A DNA stretch of 31,410 nucleotides from Pseudomonadota bacterium (GTDB lineage: Bacteria > Pseudomonadota > Gammaproteobacteria > Steroidobacterales > Steroidobacteraceae). This document shows, piece after piece, positions 8,210 through 16,443 of the stretch. Under the pieces are notes generated by a model that ran no database searches, was not told the DNA's origin, and saw only the letters and a program-made list of their open reading frames with translations. Made by a program: the position numbers and the translations under genes. The stretch lies in NCBI GenBank assembly GCA_021805275.1, contig JAJZFQ010000240.1, positions 1 through 31,410 on the forward strand, in the 5' to 3' direction. Within the stretch, counting starts at the first letter, position 1. The number at the start of each line of letters is the position of its first letter.

Positions 8210-9667
8210 TTGCCTGGGCAGGATCGTATCGACACTCATCACAAGCACCTGCGCCGCGGCTTCAACTGGCTGGGCGGCGCGCTGGTCATCGCCAAGGCCA
8301 CCGACCTGGGCACGATCCTCGTCGTACTGCTGTTTCTCACCAAGGCGCAGCTCGGCATCGCCTCGCTGGTCGTGGCGATCGGCACGGTGATCGAAGCCCT
8401 CGACGGGCTGGGCACGAACGTCGCACTGGTGCAGGCCCCTGCCCTGTCCGCCCTGCAGCTCGACTCGGTGTTCTGGTGCATCGTGGCGACGGCGCTCGCG
8501 GTGGGCGGGGTGACGCTCGCCGGGGCTCACTGGCTCGGCGCGCTGTTCGGCGGCGCGGCCATTGCGCCGTATTTCCTCGCCGTGGCAATCAAGCAGCCGC
8601 TGGTCGGAGGCGCCGTCATACCGCTGGCGCTGATGAGCCGGGATCTTCAGTACGAGCGCATCGCACTCGTCAACGTCGGCGCCACGCTCGCCACCGCGCT
8701 GACGCGCGTCGGCCTCGCCGTGCTCGGGGCAGGCGCCTGGGCACTCGTCGCCGCCTATGCGGCGAGCGGACTGTTCACGCTGCTCGGCGCACTGCTCGCC
8801 AGACCCTACCGGCCGCGCATGCGTTTCGAGATGGCGGCGGCCTCGCCGCTGCTGCGCTTCGGGGCGCGCGCGGCGACATCCAACCTGTTCGAGCAGCTGC
8901 TGAACAACGTCGATTACCTGCTGGTCGGCGGGTTCTACGGTCCTGCGGCGCTCGCCGTATACCGGGTCGCCTTCGACGTGGCCATGCAGCCGGCGATCGC
9001 GGTGGGCACGCTGATCAACCGTGCCGCGCTGCCGGTTTTCGCCAGGGTTGCAGCGGTGCGCGAGCATCTGGCGCAGTCCCTCACCTGGTCGCTGCGCCGG
9101 GTGGCGATCATGGTGACGCCGCTCGCGGCCAGCCTGATTCTCGCCGCCGGGCCCCTCACGGCGTTGATCCACGACGGCCAGGGCCGCAGCTACACCGCCG
9201 CGGGCGTGCCGCTGATGATTCTCGCGGCCGCAACGGTGCCGCGCATGCTCGCGCAGTTGATCCAGCCTCTGCTGCTGGGTGCGGGTCGGGCGAAGATCGC
9301 GCTGCGCCTGTCGGGGGTGACGCTGCTGCTCCTGAGTGCGGGTTTCGTGCTGGTCGGCTCGAACTGCTCGGCGCGCACCGGGATCGTCGGCTTCGCGCTC
9401 GTCTGGCTCGCGGTGTATCCGCTGCTGCTCCTGTGGGAAACGCGCTACCTGCAGCGGCACTGGAACATCGGAGCGCGACGGCTCGCCCGGGCCCTCGTGG
9501 CGCCGCTCATCGCCACCGGCCTGCTCGTCGCGGCAGCCGAGCTCGCGCGGCGGCTGATCGGCGGCGGCCGTCCAGGGGGACAGCTCGCCCTGGTGCTCGG
9601 GGCCACGGCGCTGACCTACGGCGGGATATTCCTGCACGAGCGGCGCTCACCGCAGCGCACCGCCTGA
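8210..9667 (+). CDS. MOP-superfamily oligosaccharide/lipid flippase (Wzx-like)
   Basis: This is an integral membrane protein of about 485 aa with roughly 12-14 hydrophobic segments throughout, and a family-typical block near residues 225-247 (SNLFEQLLNNVDYLLVGGF). It resembles polysaccharide-biosynthesis flippases that move lipid-linked glycans across the inner membrane. In this setting the cargo could be the inositol-ceramide glycolipid or an undecaprenyl-linked glycan. No ATG exists near the start. The TTG at 8210 gives the expected N-terminus (a basic stretch HHKHLRRGFNW before the first membrane segment) but lacks a clear Shine-Dalgarno sequence. It lies 30 nt behind the nucleotidyltransferase, so it is likely in the same transcript. 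Confidence 0.82.
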   Translation: MPGQDRIDTHHKHLRRGFNWLGGALVIAKATDLGTILVVLLFLTKAQLGIASLVVAIGTVIEALDGLGTNVALVQAPALSALQLDSVFWCIVATALAVGGVTLAGAHWLGALFGGAAIAPYFLAVAIKQPLVGGAVIPLALMSRDLQYERIALVNVGATLATALTRVGLAVLGAGAWALVAAYAASGLFTLLGALLARPYRPRMRFEMAAASPLLRFGARAATSNLFEQLLNNVDYLLVGGFYGPAALAVYRVAFDVAMQPAIAVGTLINRAALPVFARVAAVREHLAQSLTWSLRRVAIMVTPLAASLILAAGPLTALIHDGQGRSYTAAGVPLMILAAATVPRMLAQLIQPLLLGAGRAKIALRLSGVTLLLLSAGFVLVGSNCSARTGIVGFALVWLAVYPLLLLWETRYLQRHWNIGARRLARALVAPLIATGLLVAAAELARRLIGGGRPGGQLALVLGATALTYGGIFLHERRSPQRTA

Positions 9668-9751
9668 GCGCTGCCGGCTCGCTCTGAGCACCTGTGCGCA
9701 CTCGGTGCGTCGGACCGGCGCCCTCGCGGCGCAATCCGCCCCGGGGCCGAG

Positions 9752-9819
9752 CGGGTCCGTCGCTTGCGCGTGGTAAGATTCGCCCCGCTCAAGCCTGCGG
9801 GCGGATCGGGTCCGTCGTT
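9752..9819. repeat. Direct repeat pair before the glycosyltransferase gene
   Basis: CGGGTCCGTCGCT (9752-9764) and CGGGTCCGTCGTT (9807-9819) match at 12 of 13 positions, with starts 55 nt apart. They lie in the 190-nt gap between the flippase and glycosyltransferase genes. They could be regulator sites for a promoter there, or chance in GC-rich DNA. No good -35/-10 pair was found, although TAAGAT (9774-9779) lies between the repeats. Confidence 0.25.
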
Positions 9820-9857
9820 CGTCCGGCTCCCGGGAGGGCAGCGGAGCGAGGAGACCC

Positions 9858-10982
9858 GTGCGCGAAGTCGCGATCTTCCGGCACAACCTGTTCAAGACCT
9901 CCGAGCCGTTCATTGCCCAGCAGGCCGAGTGCCTGCGGCGGTACCACCCGGTCTTCCTCGGCAGACTGCGCTTCGGTGCACCGCCGCACGGTGCGCAGTC
10001 CCTGGCGCTCGAGGATCTCGCCGGACGGTGGCGACTGCCCTATGCGCTCTGGCAGATGCTGCGCTGCGATCCACGGCCTTACGAGCGCCTGCTGCAGGGC
10101 CGTCGGCCGGCGCTGATCCACGCACATTTCGGGATCGAAGGCGTCTATGCGCTGCCGCTGGCGCAACGGCTCGGCATTCCGCTGGTGACCACGTTCCACG
10201 GCTTCGATGCGACGCTCGCAACCTACGCGCTGCTGTCCTCTGCGGCCTGGGCGCACTACCCGTTGCGGCGGCGCAGACTGGCACGCGAGGGGGATCTGTT
10301 CCTGTGCGCCTCGGCGTTCATCCGCGATCGGCTGCTCGCACAGGGTTTCCCGCCCGCGCGCACGCGCACGCACTACATCGGTGTCGATTGCGAGGCGATC
10401 CGGCCGCGAGATCCCGCCGAGGAACAGCCGACCGTTCTGCACGTCGCGCGCCTGGAGGAGGTCAAGGGGACCGGCTACCTGCTGCGCGCGTTCGCGACCG
10501 TGGCGCAACGCAGAACCGACGCGCAGCTCGTCGTCATCGGCGAGGGGCCCCTGCGCCGCTCCCTGCAGGCGCTCAGTGCAACGCTGCACATCGAGGAGCG
10601 GGTGCGGTTTCTCGGCGCACAGCAGCACGCCGAGGTGCTCGCCTGGATGCGTCGCGCCGCGGCGTTGGTGTTACCGGGCGTGCAGACCAGGACCGGGCGG
10701 GCGGAAGGATTGGGCCTGGTGCTGCTGGAAGCTGCGGCCACCGGCGTGCCGGTCATCGCCTCGCGGGTCGGCGGGATGCCGGAGGCGGTGATCGACGGCC
10801 GGACGGGGTTCCTGGTCCCCGAACGCGATGCCGGCGCGCTGGCCGAGCGACTCGGGACACTGCTCGATGATGCGCCGCTGCGCAGCGCTCTCGGCGCGCA
10901 GGGCCGCGCGCTGGTGGAGGAGCGATTCGATCTGCGCCGGCAGACCGAGGCGCTCGAGAGCCTCTATGACAGCCTGCTCTGA
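9858..10982 (+). CDS. GT4-family glycosyltransferase
   Basis: This 374-aa retaining glycosyltransferase has two Rossmann domains. Motifs are HAHFG (88-92), FHGFD (113-117), the HVARLEEVKG nucleotide-sugar loop (195-204, with K203), GEGP (228-231) and the EX7E signature E283-E291 (EGLGLVLLE), followed by GGMPEAVIDGRTGFLV. Start is GTG at 9858 with GAGGAG ending 5 nt upstream. Its closest look is the WcaL-like group 1 transferases of exopolysaccharide clusters. The family also contains MshA and PIG-A, which put GlcNAc on inositol-phosphate acceptors. The overlap with a PIG-L deacetylase gene (10966-10982) makes an N-acetylhexosamine donor plausible, and ino1 upstream suggests an inositol-containing acceptor. 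Donor and acceptor are not readable from sequence. Confidence 0.88.
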   Translation: MREVAIFRHNLFKTSEPFIAQQAECLRRYHPVFLGRLRFGAPPHGAQSLALEDLAGRWRLPYALWQMLRCDPRPYERLLQGRRPALIHAHFGIEGVYALPLAQRLGIPLVTTFHGFDATLATYALLSSAAWAHYPLRRRRLAREGDLFLCASAFIRDRLLAQGFPPARTRTHYIGVDCEAIRPRDPAEEQPTVLHVARLEEVKGTGYLLRAFATVAQRRTDAQLVVIGEGPLRRSLQALSATLHIEERVRFLGAQQHAEVLAWMRRAAALVLPGVQTRTGRAEGLGLVLLEAAATGVPVIASRVGGMPEAVIDGRTGFLVPERDAGALAERLGTLLDDAPLRSALGAQGRALVEERFDLRRQTEALESLYDSLL

Positions 10983-11757
10983 GGCCCCCGTTGCCGGATC
11001 GCACCCGCCGACGGCGGTGGTCGTGGCGCATCCGGATGACGAGGCGCTCTGGCTGAGCTCGGCCATCCTCCCCGCAGAGCGCATCGTGTACTGCTTCGGC
11101 GATCTTTACGAGCGCCCGCGCGACTCGCAGGCGCGGCGGCGGGCGCTCGCGGCGTTGCCGCTCGCCGGCATCGTCGAGCTGGCCGTGCCCGAGAGCGGAG
11201 CGGGATTCTGCGCCGACAGAGCCAATCCGCAGCCGACACCCTTCGGTATCGAGATTACCGAGCCCGCCGCGCGCGCGCGCTACGAGTCGAACTACGCTCG
11301 AGTCCTCGCGGGCCTGCGCGGCTGCCTCGCCGGGTGCGGCGCGGTCTACACGCACAATCCCTGGGGTGAATACGGCCACGCCGAGCACATCCAGGTCCAC
11401 CGTGCCGTCGCCGCTCTGCAGGCCGAGCTCGGCTACACGCTATGGTTTTCCAACTACGTTGGCCCGCGCAGCTGGTCTCTGGCCCGACGACTCGGCGGCG
11501 AACTGCGCTGGACCGAGCGGCGCAGCGTGCGGCCCGACCATGTCATGGCACGCCGGCTGCGTGGCATTTACCGGCGTCACGGGGCGTGGACCTGGAGCTC
11601 GCTGCACTACTGGCCGGCGCGCGAAACGCTCTACGCCCTGGCACCGGCCGGCGCGGCGGATGTCGGGCACCGGTTCACGGGAGAGGAGCTGCTGGATGTT
11701 GCACGACTGCGCGGGTGGCCACCCTGGCCCTTCCCCCGGCGACGGCTGCGGGCCTGA
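10966..11757 (+). CDS. PIG-L family N-acetylsugar deacetylase
   Basis: This 263-aa zinc-dependent deacetylase of the PIG-L/LmbE fold carries the hallmark AHPDDE (21-26) and the second metal site GEYGHAEH (134-141, with His138 and His141). Members remove acetyl from N-acetylglucosamine linked to inositol (PIG-L in GPI anchors, MshB in mycothiol) or from other N-acetyl sugars. The ATG at 10966 lies inside the glycosyltransferase gene and overlaps it by 17 nt, implying coupled translation. It is the last + strand gene of the block; the next gene converges. Its length and the NPWGEYGH motif also match deacetylases found in exopolysaccharide clusters, so a glycan substrate is the alternative. Confidence 0.87.
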   Translation: MTACSEAPVAGSHPPTAVVVAHPDDEALWLSSAILPAERIVYCFGDLYERPRDSQARRRALAALPLAGIVELAVPESGAGFCADRANPQPTPFGIEITEPAARARYESNYARVLAGLRGCLAGCGAVYTHNPWGEYGHAEHIQVHRAVAALQAELGYTLWFSNYVGPRSWSLARRLGGELRWTERRSVRPDHVMARRLRGIYRRHGAWTWSSLHYWPARETLYALAPAGAADVGHRFTGEELLDVARLRGWPPWPFPRRRLRA

Positions 11758-11818
11758 CAGAGGTCGGACGCACCCCGCCCGCATCGCACCGGGCTTGAGG
11801 GTCCTCTCGGCAGCGGAC

Positions 11819-12931
11819 TCAGACGGCCGTTTCAGCGAGCGCTGCGACGGTCTCGGCAATGGCAAGCGCCGCGGTGAGTCCGGGCGAGTCGATACCGTAG
11901 AGATTGATCAGGTGCGCGATGCCGTGCGCCTCGGGCCCCTGAATGGCAAAGTCCGCAACCGGGCCCTGCGGGCCGGCAAGGCTGGGGCGCACGCCCGCAT
12001 AGGCCGGCTGCAGGGCCGCATCGGGCAGCTGCGGCCAATAGCGCCGGATGGCCGGGTAGAAGTGCGCAGCCCGCGCCGGATCGACCGCGAAGTCCACCCG
12101 CTCCACCCACTGCACATCCGGCCCGAAGCGTGCGCGGCCGGCGAGGTCGAGCGTCAGGTGCACCCCGAGCCCGCCACGCTCGGGCAGCGGGTAGATCAGA
12201 CGCGTGAACGGGCAGGGAGCCTGCAACTGGAAATAGCTGCCCTTGGCATAGCGCAGCGGGGGAATACACTCGGGCGGCGTGCCGAGCCGTCGGGCCGCTG
12301 CCTGTGCATCCAGGCCTGCGCAGTTGATCACCAACCGGGCGATGAGCGCGTCCGGTGCCGCCGCCACCCCAGCCTGCAGCAACAGAGCGCCCTCGATGGG
12401 CCGTCCCTCGAGCAGGGGCGAGCGGCACGCCACCGACCCGCCGAGCCGCTGCAGATCGCCCTGCAACGCCACCATCAGGGCACGGCTGTCGATGATGCCG
12501 CTCGAGGGCGACTCCAGGGCGGCCACACACCGCAGCGCCGGTTCCATCGCGCGCGCCTCGTCCGCCTCGATCCAACGCAGATCGGTGACGCCGTTGCCGC
12601 GCCCCGCCGATTGAAGCGCCTGCAGGCGGGGCAACTCGTCGCGCTCCGCTGCGACGAGCAGCTTGCCGCAACGGCGGTGCGCGATGCCCCGGGCGCGGCA
12701 GTACTCGTACAGGAGCCGCCGGCCTTCGACGCACAGCCGTGCCTTGGCGGATCCGGCCGGATAGTAGATCCCGGCGTGGATCACCTCGCTGCTGCGCGCA
12801 CTGACGCCCGCCCCGATCGTCCCGTCGGCCTCGAGCACGAGCACCTCGCGACCCGAGCGGCCGAGGGCCCGCGCGACCGCGAGGCCGACGACGCCGGCAC
12901 CGATCACCACACACTCTATGCGCTCAGCCAT
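11819..12931 (-). CDS. FAD-dependent oxidoreductase, L-2-hydroxyglutarate oxidase (LhgO/L2HGDH) type
   Basis: This 370-aa protein has an N-terminal FAD-binding GAGVVGLAVARAL (residues 11-23) followed by an E-A-D end to the second strand. The stretch HAGIYYPAGSAKARLCVEG is typical of the L-2-hydroxyglutarate oxidase/dehydrogenase family. The C-terminal part has the GVRPSLAGP and NLYGIDSPGLTAALAIA segments that complete the FAD site. Likely role is oxidation of L-2-hydroxyglutarate or a related hydroxyacid. It lies 80 nt downstream of rfbB on the same strand, at the end of the long - strand block, and converges on the PIG-L gene. A role in the surface pathways is not evident. Confidence 0.8.
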   Translation of the reverse strand: MAERIECVVIGAGVVGLAVARALGRSGREVLVLEADGTIGAGVSARSSEVIHAGIYYPAGSAKARLCVEGRRLLYEYCRARGIAHRRCGKLLVAAERDELPRLQALQSAGRGNGVTDLRWIEADEARAMEPALRCVAALESPSSGIIDSRALMVALQGDLQRLGGSVACRSPLLEGRPIEGALLLQAGVAAAPDALIARLVINCAGLDAQAAARRLGTPPECIPPLRYAKGSYFQLQAPCPFTRLIYPLPERGGLGVHLTLDLAGRARFGPDVQWVERVDFAVDPARAAHFYPAIRRYWPQLPDAALQPAYAGVRPSLAGPQGPVADFAIQGPEAHGIAHLINLYGIDSPGLTAALAIAETVAALAETAV

Positions 12932-13011
12932 CGTCTCTCTGGATCCGCCGATCGGGCGCCGGGGGCAGGCGGTGCGGATGGATGATCGAAGCCTCTGCGG
13001 CGCGAGCCGAC

Positions 13012-14109
13012 CTAGCGGTAGTGCGTCTCAATCCAGCGCTGGTAGCTGCCGTCCATGACGGACCGCCACCACCACTCGTTGGCGAGATACCAGGCGAAGG
13101 TCTCAGCCAGTCCGCGCGCGAGCGTCACCTCGGCCCGATAACCGAGTTCGCGCTCGGCCTTGCTGCAGTCGATGGCGTAGCGCCGATCGTGACCCGGGCG
13201 ATCCTTCACGAAGCGGATCAGGCTCGCGCTCTTCTCAGCGCGGGCCGCCGGAGCATCGGGGAAGCGTCCGGCGAGATGCGCATCGGCGGCAAACGCCCGA
13301 TCGGCGACCGCGCAGAGCGTCTCGACGAGCCGCAGGTTCTCGCTCTCGGCGCCGCCGCCGATGTTGTAGACCTCGCCGGGTCGTCCGCGCTCGAGGATGC
13401 GTTCGATGCCGCGGCAGTGATCCGCGACGTGCAGCCAGTCGCGCACGTTGCGCCCGTCGCCGTACATCGGCAGCTCTCGGCCGTGCAGCAGGTTCACGAT
13501 CATCAGCGGGATCAGCTTCTCCGGGAAATGAAACGGCCCGTAATTGTTCGAGCAATTGCTGATCGTGGTCGCCAGGCCATAGGTGTGCTGATAAGCGCGC
13601 ACCAGGTGATCGGAGGCCGCCTTGCTCGCCGAGTACGGGGAGTTCGGCGCATAGGCCGTGCGCTCGCTGAAGGGCGGATCGTGCGGGCCCAGCGACCCGT
13701 ACACCTCGTCGGTCGAGACGTGATGGAAGCGGTGCACGGGCACGGTACGCTCCTCGAGCCACACGGTGCGCGCGGCCTTGAGCATCGAGTGTGTGCCCTG
13801 CACGTTGGTCTCGATGAACGCGTCCGGCCCGTGTATCGAGCGATCCACGTGCGACTCGGCGGCGAAGTGCACGATGGTATCGAGCCGCTCCTCGCGCAGC
13901 AGCCGCTCGATGAGCGCCGTGTCGCGGATGTCCCCGTGCACGAAGCGCAGCTCGGCGCGCTCCCTGACCGGCTCGAGGTTGGCGAGATTACCGGCGTAGG
14001 TGAGCGCATCCAGCACCACCACCGGCTCGAGCGCATGCGTGGCCAGCCAATGGTGCACGAAGTTCGCCCCGATGAACCCGGCCCCGCCGGTCACGAGCAC
14101 TCTAGCCAT
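13012..14109 (-). CDS. rfbB: dTDP-glucose 4,6-dehydratase
   Basis: This 365-aa SDR enzyme catalyses the second step of dTDP-L-rhamnose synthesis. Motifs are VLVTGGAGFIG at the N-terminus, HHVSTDEVYG with the catalytic Thr-Asp-Glu triad, and YSASKAASDHL with the Tyr-x3-Lys pair. The open frame extends upstream, but the start is the ATG at 14109, which places the Rossmann motif directly at the N-terminus and overlaps the rfbD stop by 8 nt. It is the last rhamnose gene of the rfbA-rfbC-rfbD-rfbB operon. Confidence 0.96.
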   Translation of the reverse strand: MARVLVTGGAGFIGANFVHHWLATHALEPVVVLDALTYAGNLANLEPVRERAELRFVHGDIRDTALIERLLREERLDTIVHFAAESHVDRSIHGPDAFIETNVQGTHSMLKAARTVWLEERTVPVHRFHHVSTDEVYGSLGPHDPPFSERTAYAPNSPYSASKAASDHLVRAYQHTYGLATTISNCSNNYGPFHFPEKLIPLMIVNLLHGRELPMYGDGRNVRDWLHVADHCRGIERILERGRPGEVYNIGGGAESENLRLVETLCAVADRAFAADAHLAGRFPDAPAARAEKSASLIRFVKDRPGHDRRYAIDCSKAERELGYRAEVTLARGLAETFAWYLANEWWWRSVMDGSYQRWIETHYR

Positions 14110-14968
14110 GGGCGAGCGCCTGCAGAGTTTCACGCAGCCGCTGGCGCCAATGGGTCGGCGCGAACCCCAAGCCGGCGAGCGAGCGCTTATCGAGCACGCT
14201 GTAGGCGGGGCGGCGGGCCGGCGTGGGATACTCTTCGGTCGCAATCGCGGTGACGGTGAGGGCCGCGGGCAGCAGGCCACGCGCGGCGCCCTCCTCGGCA
14301 ATCGCCACGGCGAAGTCGTACCAGCTGGCGACGCCGGCGTCGCTCCAGTGGTGGATGCCCCGGATCTGCGGCTGGGCGGCGATCTGCCAGAGGACCTCGG
14401 CCAACGGGCCGGCGGCCGTCGGCGTGCCGACCTGGTCGGCCACCACGCGCACCGCGCCGCGCTCCCCGAGCAGACGCAGCATGGTGCGCATGAAGTTCGC
14501 TCCCTCGGGCGCGTACAGCCAGGCGGTGCGCACGATCACGGAGCGCTCCGGCAGCGCCGCGAGTACCGCGCGCTCCCCATCGCGCTTGGTCAGGCCGTAG
14601 ACGCTCAGCGGATGGGTCGGGGCCTCGGGTCGGTACGGCGAGGAGGACTCACCGTCGAACACGAAATCGGTCGAGACGTGGATCAGCCGCGCGCCGATGC
14701 GCCGGGCCGCGCCCGCCAGGTTCCCGGCTCCGTCGGAGTTGATGCGGCGCGCCAGTTCCGGCTGCGACTCGGCTTTATCGACCGCGGTGTAGGCCGCGGC
14801 ATTGATGATGATGTCGGGCCGCTCGCGCTCGAGCCGGGCCTGCACCGCCTCGGCATCCCCGATATCCAGATCGACGCGCGTGCAGGCGAGGAGCTCGACC
14901 GATGCCGGGCACATCGCGCGCAACGATCGCCCGAGCTGGCCGGCCGCGCCGGTCAGCAGCGCCTTCAC
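14102..14968 (-). CDS. rfbD: dTDP-4-dehydrorhamnose reductase
   Basis: This 288-aa NAD(P)H-dependent reductase makes dTDP-L-rhamnose in the final pathway step. Motifs are LLTGAAGQLG near the N-terminus, STDFVFDG, and the catalytic YGLTKRDGE. The start is the GTG at 14968, forming a 4-nt GTGA overlap with the end of rfbC; the longer upstream frame lacks family sequence. The end overlaps rfbB by 8 nt. All four rhamnose genes therefore appear translationally coupled. Confidence 0.95.
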   Translation of the reverse strand: MKALLTGAAGQLGRSLRAMCPASVELLACTRVDLDIGDAEAVQARLERERPDIIINAAAYTAVDKAESQPELARRINSDGAGNLAGAARRIGARLIHVSTDFVFDGESSSPYRPEAPTHPLSVYGLTKRDGERAVLAALPERSVIVRTAWLYAPEGANFMRTMLRLLGERGAVRVVADQVGTPTAAGPLAEVLWQIAAQPQIRGIHHWSDAGVASWYDFAVAIAEEGAARGLLPAALTVTAIATEEYPTPARRPAYSVLDKRSLAGLGFAPTHWRQRLRETLQALAHG

Positions 14969-15513
14969 GCGTAGACCTCGGCGCTCTCGAGCCGCGGCGC
15001 GCTGAGGTCCTTGCCGGACAGCACCGGCTGCGCGCCCGCGGGCAGCGGCCAGCGCACCCCGATCGTCGGGTCGTCCCAGCGGATGGCCCGCTCGTGCTCC
15101 GGGGCCCAGAGGTCGGTGACCTTGTAGAGAAAGTCCGCCGAATCGCTGAGCACCATGTAGCCGTGCGCAAAGCCCGGTGGGACCCACAGCATGTGGTGGT
15201 TCTCCGCCGAGAGCGTCACGCCCACCCAGCGACCGAAGCTCGCCGAAGCGCGGCGGATGTCGACGGCGACGTCGAACACCGCTCCGCTCACCACCCGCAC
15301 CAGCTTGCCCTGCGGCTGACGGATCTGGTAGTGCAGGCCACGCAGGATGTGCCGGCCCGAGTGGCTGTGGTTGTCCTGGACGAACTCGAGGTCGAGCCCC
15401 GCGGCGGCGAACTTGCGCCGCTCCCAGGACTCCATGAAGTACCCGCGCGCATCGCCGAAGACCTGCGGTCGGATGAGGATCACCTCGGGAATGGCGGTCG
15501 GTTCGAACTGCAT
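14965..15513 (-). CDS. rfbC: dTDP-4-dehydrorhamnose 3,5-epimerase
   Basis: This 182-aa cupin-fold epimerase catalyses the third rhamnose step. It carries the family core NHSHSGRHILRGLHYQ (catalytic His in RGLHYQ), the VFDVAVDIR strand and the FAHGY segment. The length is standard for RmlC. The start ATG at 15513 overlaps the rfbA stop by one base (TAATG), and the TGA overlaps rfbD. Confidence 0.96.
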   Translation of the reverse strand: MQFEPTAIPEVILIRPQVFGDARGYFMESWERRKFAAAGLDLEFVQDNHSHSGRHILRGLHYQIRQPQGKLVRVVSGAVFDVAVDIRRASASFGRWVGVTLSAENHHMLWVPPGFAHGYMVLSDSADFLYKVTDLWAPEHERAIRWDDPTIGVRWPLPAGAQPVLSGKDLSAPRLESAEVYA

Positions 15514-16385
15514 TACAGCGGTCCTTTCAGCAGATCGAGCAGGTAGGTGCCGTAGCCGCTCTTGGCGAGCGGCCGGGCGAGTCGCTCGAGCTGCGCGGCG
15601 TCGATGAAGCCGGCCCGAAAGGCGATCTCCTCGGGGCAGCCCACCTTCAGTCCCTGGCGCGACTCGAGGGCCTCGATGAACATCGAGGCCTGGATGAGCG
15701 ACTCGTGCGTTCCGGTGTCGAGCCAGGCCACCCCCCGCCCGAGCAGCTCCACCGTGAGCGCGCCGCGCTCGAGGTAGAGGCCGTTGAGGTCGGTGATCTC
15801 AAGCTCCCCGCGCGCCGAGGGCCGCAAGCGGGCCGCGTAATCCACGACCGCACTGTCGTAGAAATACAGCCCGGTGACGGCGTAGTTCGACTGCGGCTGC
15901 GCGGGCTTCTCCTCGAGGCTGACGGCCCGGCCGGTGGCATCGAAGCTCACCACCCCGTAGCGCTGCGGATCGCGGACCCGGTAGGCGAAGACGGTCGCGC
16001 CGTGCGTGCGGGTCGCCGCGGCCTTCAGCTGCTCGGGCAACCCGTGGCCGTAGAAGATGTTGTCGCCAAGCACCAGCGCCACGGGCTCCCCGCCGATGAA
16101 GCGCTCGCCGATCAGGAACGCCTGCGCCAGGCCCTCGGGGCGCGGCTGCTCGGCGAAGCTGAACGTAAGGCCCCACTGGGCACCATCGCCGAGCAGCCGG
16201 CGGAACTGCGGCAGATCCTCCGGCGTCGAGATGATGAGGATGTCGCGGATCCCGGCCAGCATCAGCACCGAGATGGGGTAGTACACCATGGGCTTGTCGT
16301 ACACCGGCAGCAGCTGCTTGCTGACGCTGAGGGTGACCGGATGCAGCCGCGTGCCGGCGCCCCCGGCGAGGACGATGCCTTTCAA
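15513..16385 (-). CDS. rfbA: Glucose-1-phosphate thymidylyltransferase
   Basis: This 290-aa enzyme makes dTDP-glucose, the first rhamnose precursor. It shows [16 protein letters not shown] at the N-terminus, [15 protein letters not shown], and the GDNIF metal-binding segment. No ATG fits: translation most likely begins at TTG 16385, preceded by a good CAGGAG Shine-Dalgarno seven bases upstream, which puts the nucleotide-binding motif at the very start as in other RmlA proteins. It lies 58 nt after gmhB and heads the rhamnose operon or continues the heptose operon. Confidence 0.94.
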   Translation of the reverse strand: MKGIVLAGGAGTRLHPVTLSVSKQLLPVYDKPMVYYPISVLMLAGIRDILIISTPEDLPQFRRLLGDGAQWGLTFSFAEQPRPEGLAQAFLIGERFIGGEPVALVLGDNIFYGHGLPEQLKAAATRTHGATVFAYRVRDPQRYGVVSFDATGRAVSLEEKPAQPQSNYAVTGLYFYDSAVVDYAARLRPSARGELEITDLNGLYLERGALTVELLGRGVAWLDTGTHESLIQASMFIEALESRQGLKVGCPEEIAFRAGFIDAAQLERLARPLAKSGYGTYLLDLLKGPL

Positions 16386-16443
16386 GAGCCGACTCCTGTG
16401 CGCCAATTCATCGCGCAAGCTTGCCACGGGGCGCGGGTATGCG

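Noticed and set aside
7361..9637. 758-codon open frame on the - strand opposite ino1, the nucleotidyltransferase and the flippase
   Set aside because: It is antisense to three genes with clear family motifs, is rich in Arg/Gln/Asp/His, and shows no domain; long antisense frames are expected at this GC content.
14109..14301. Longer N-terminus for rfbB
   Set aside because: The extra 64 residues are Arg/Pro-rich, overlap rfbD in another frame and precede the canonical MARVLVTGGAGFIG start.
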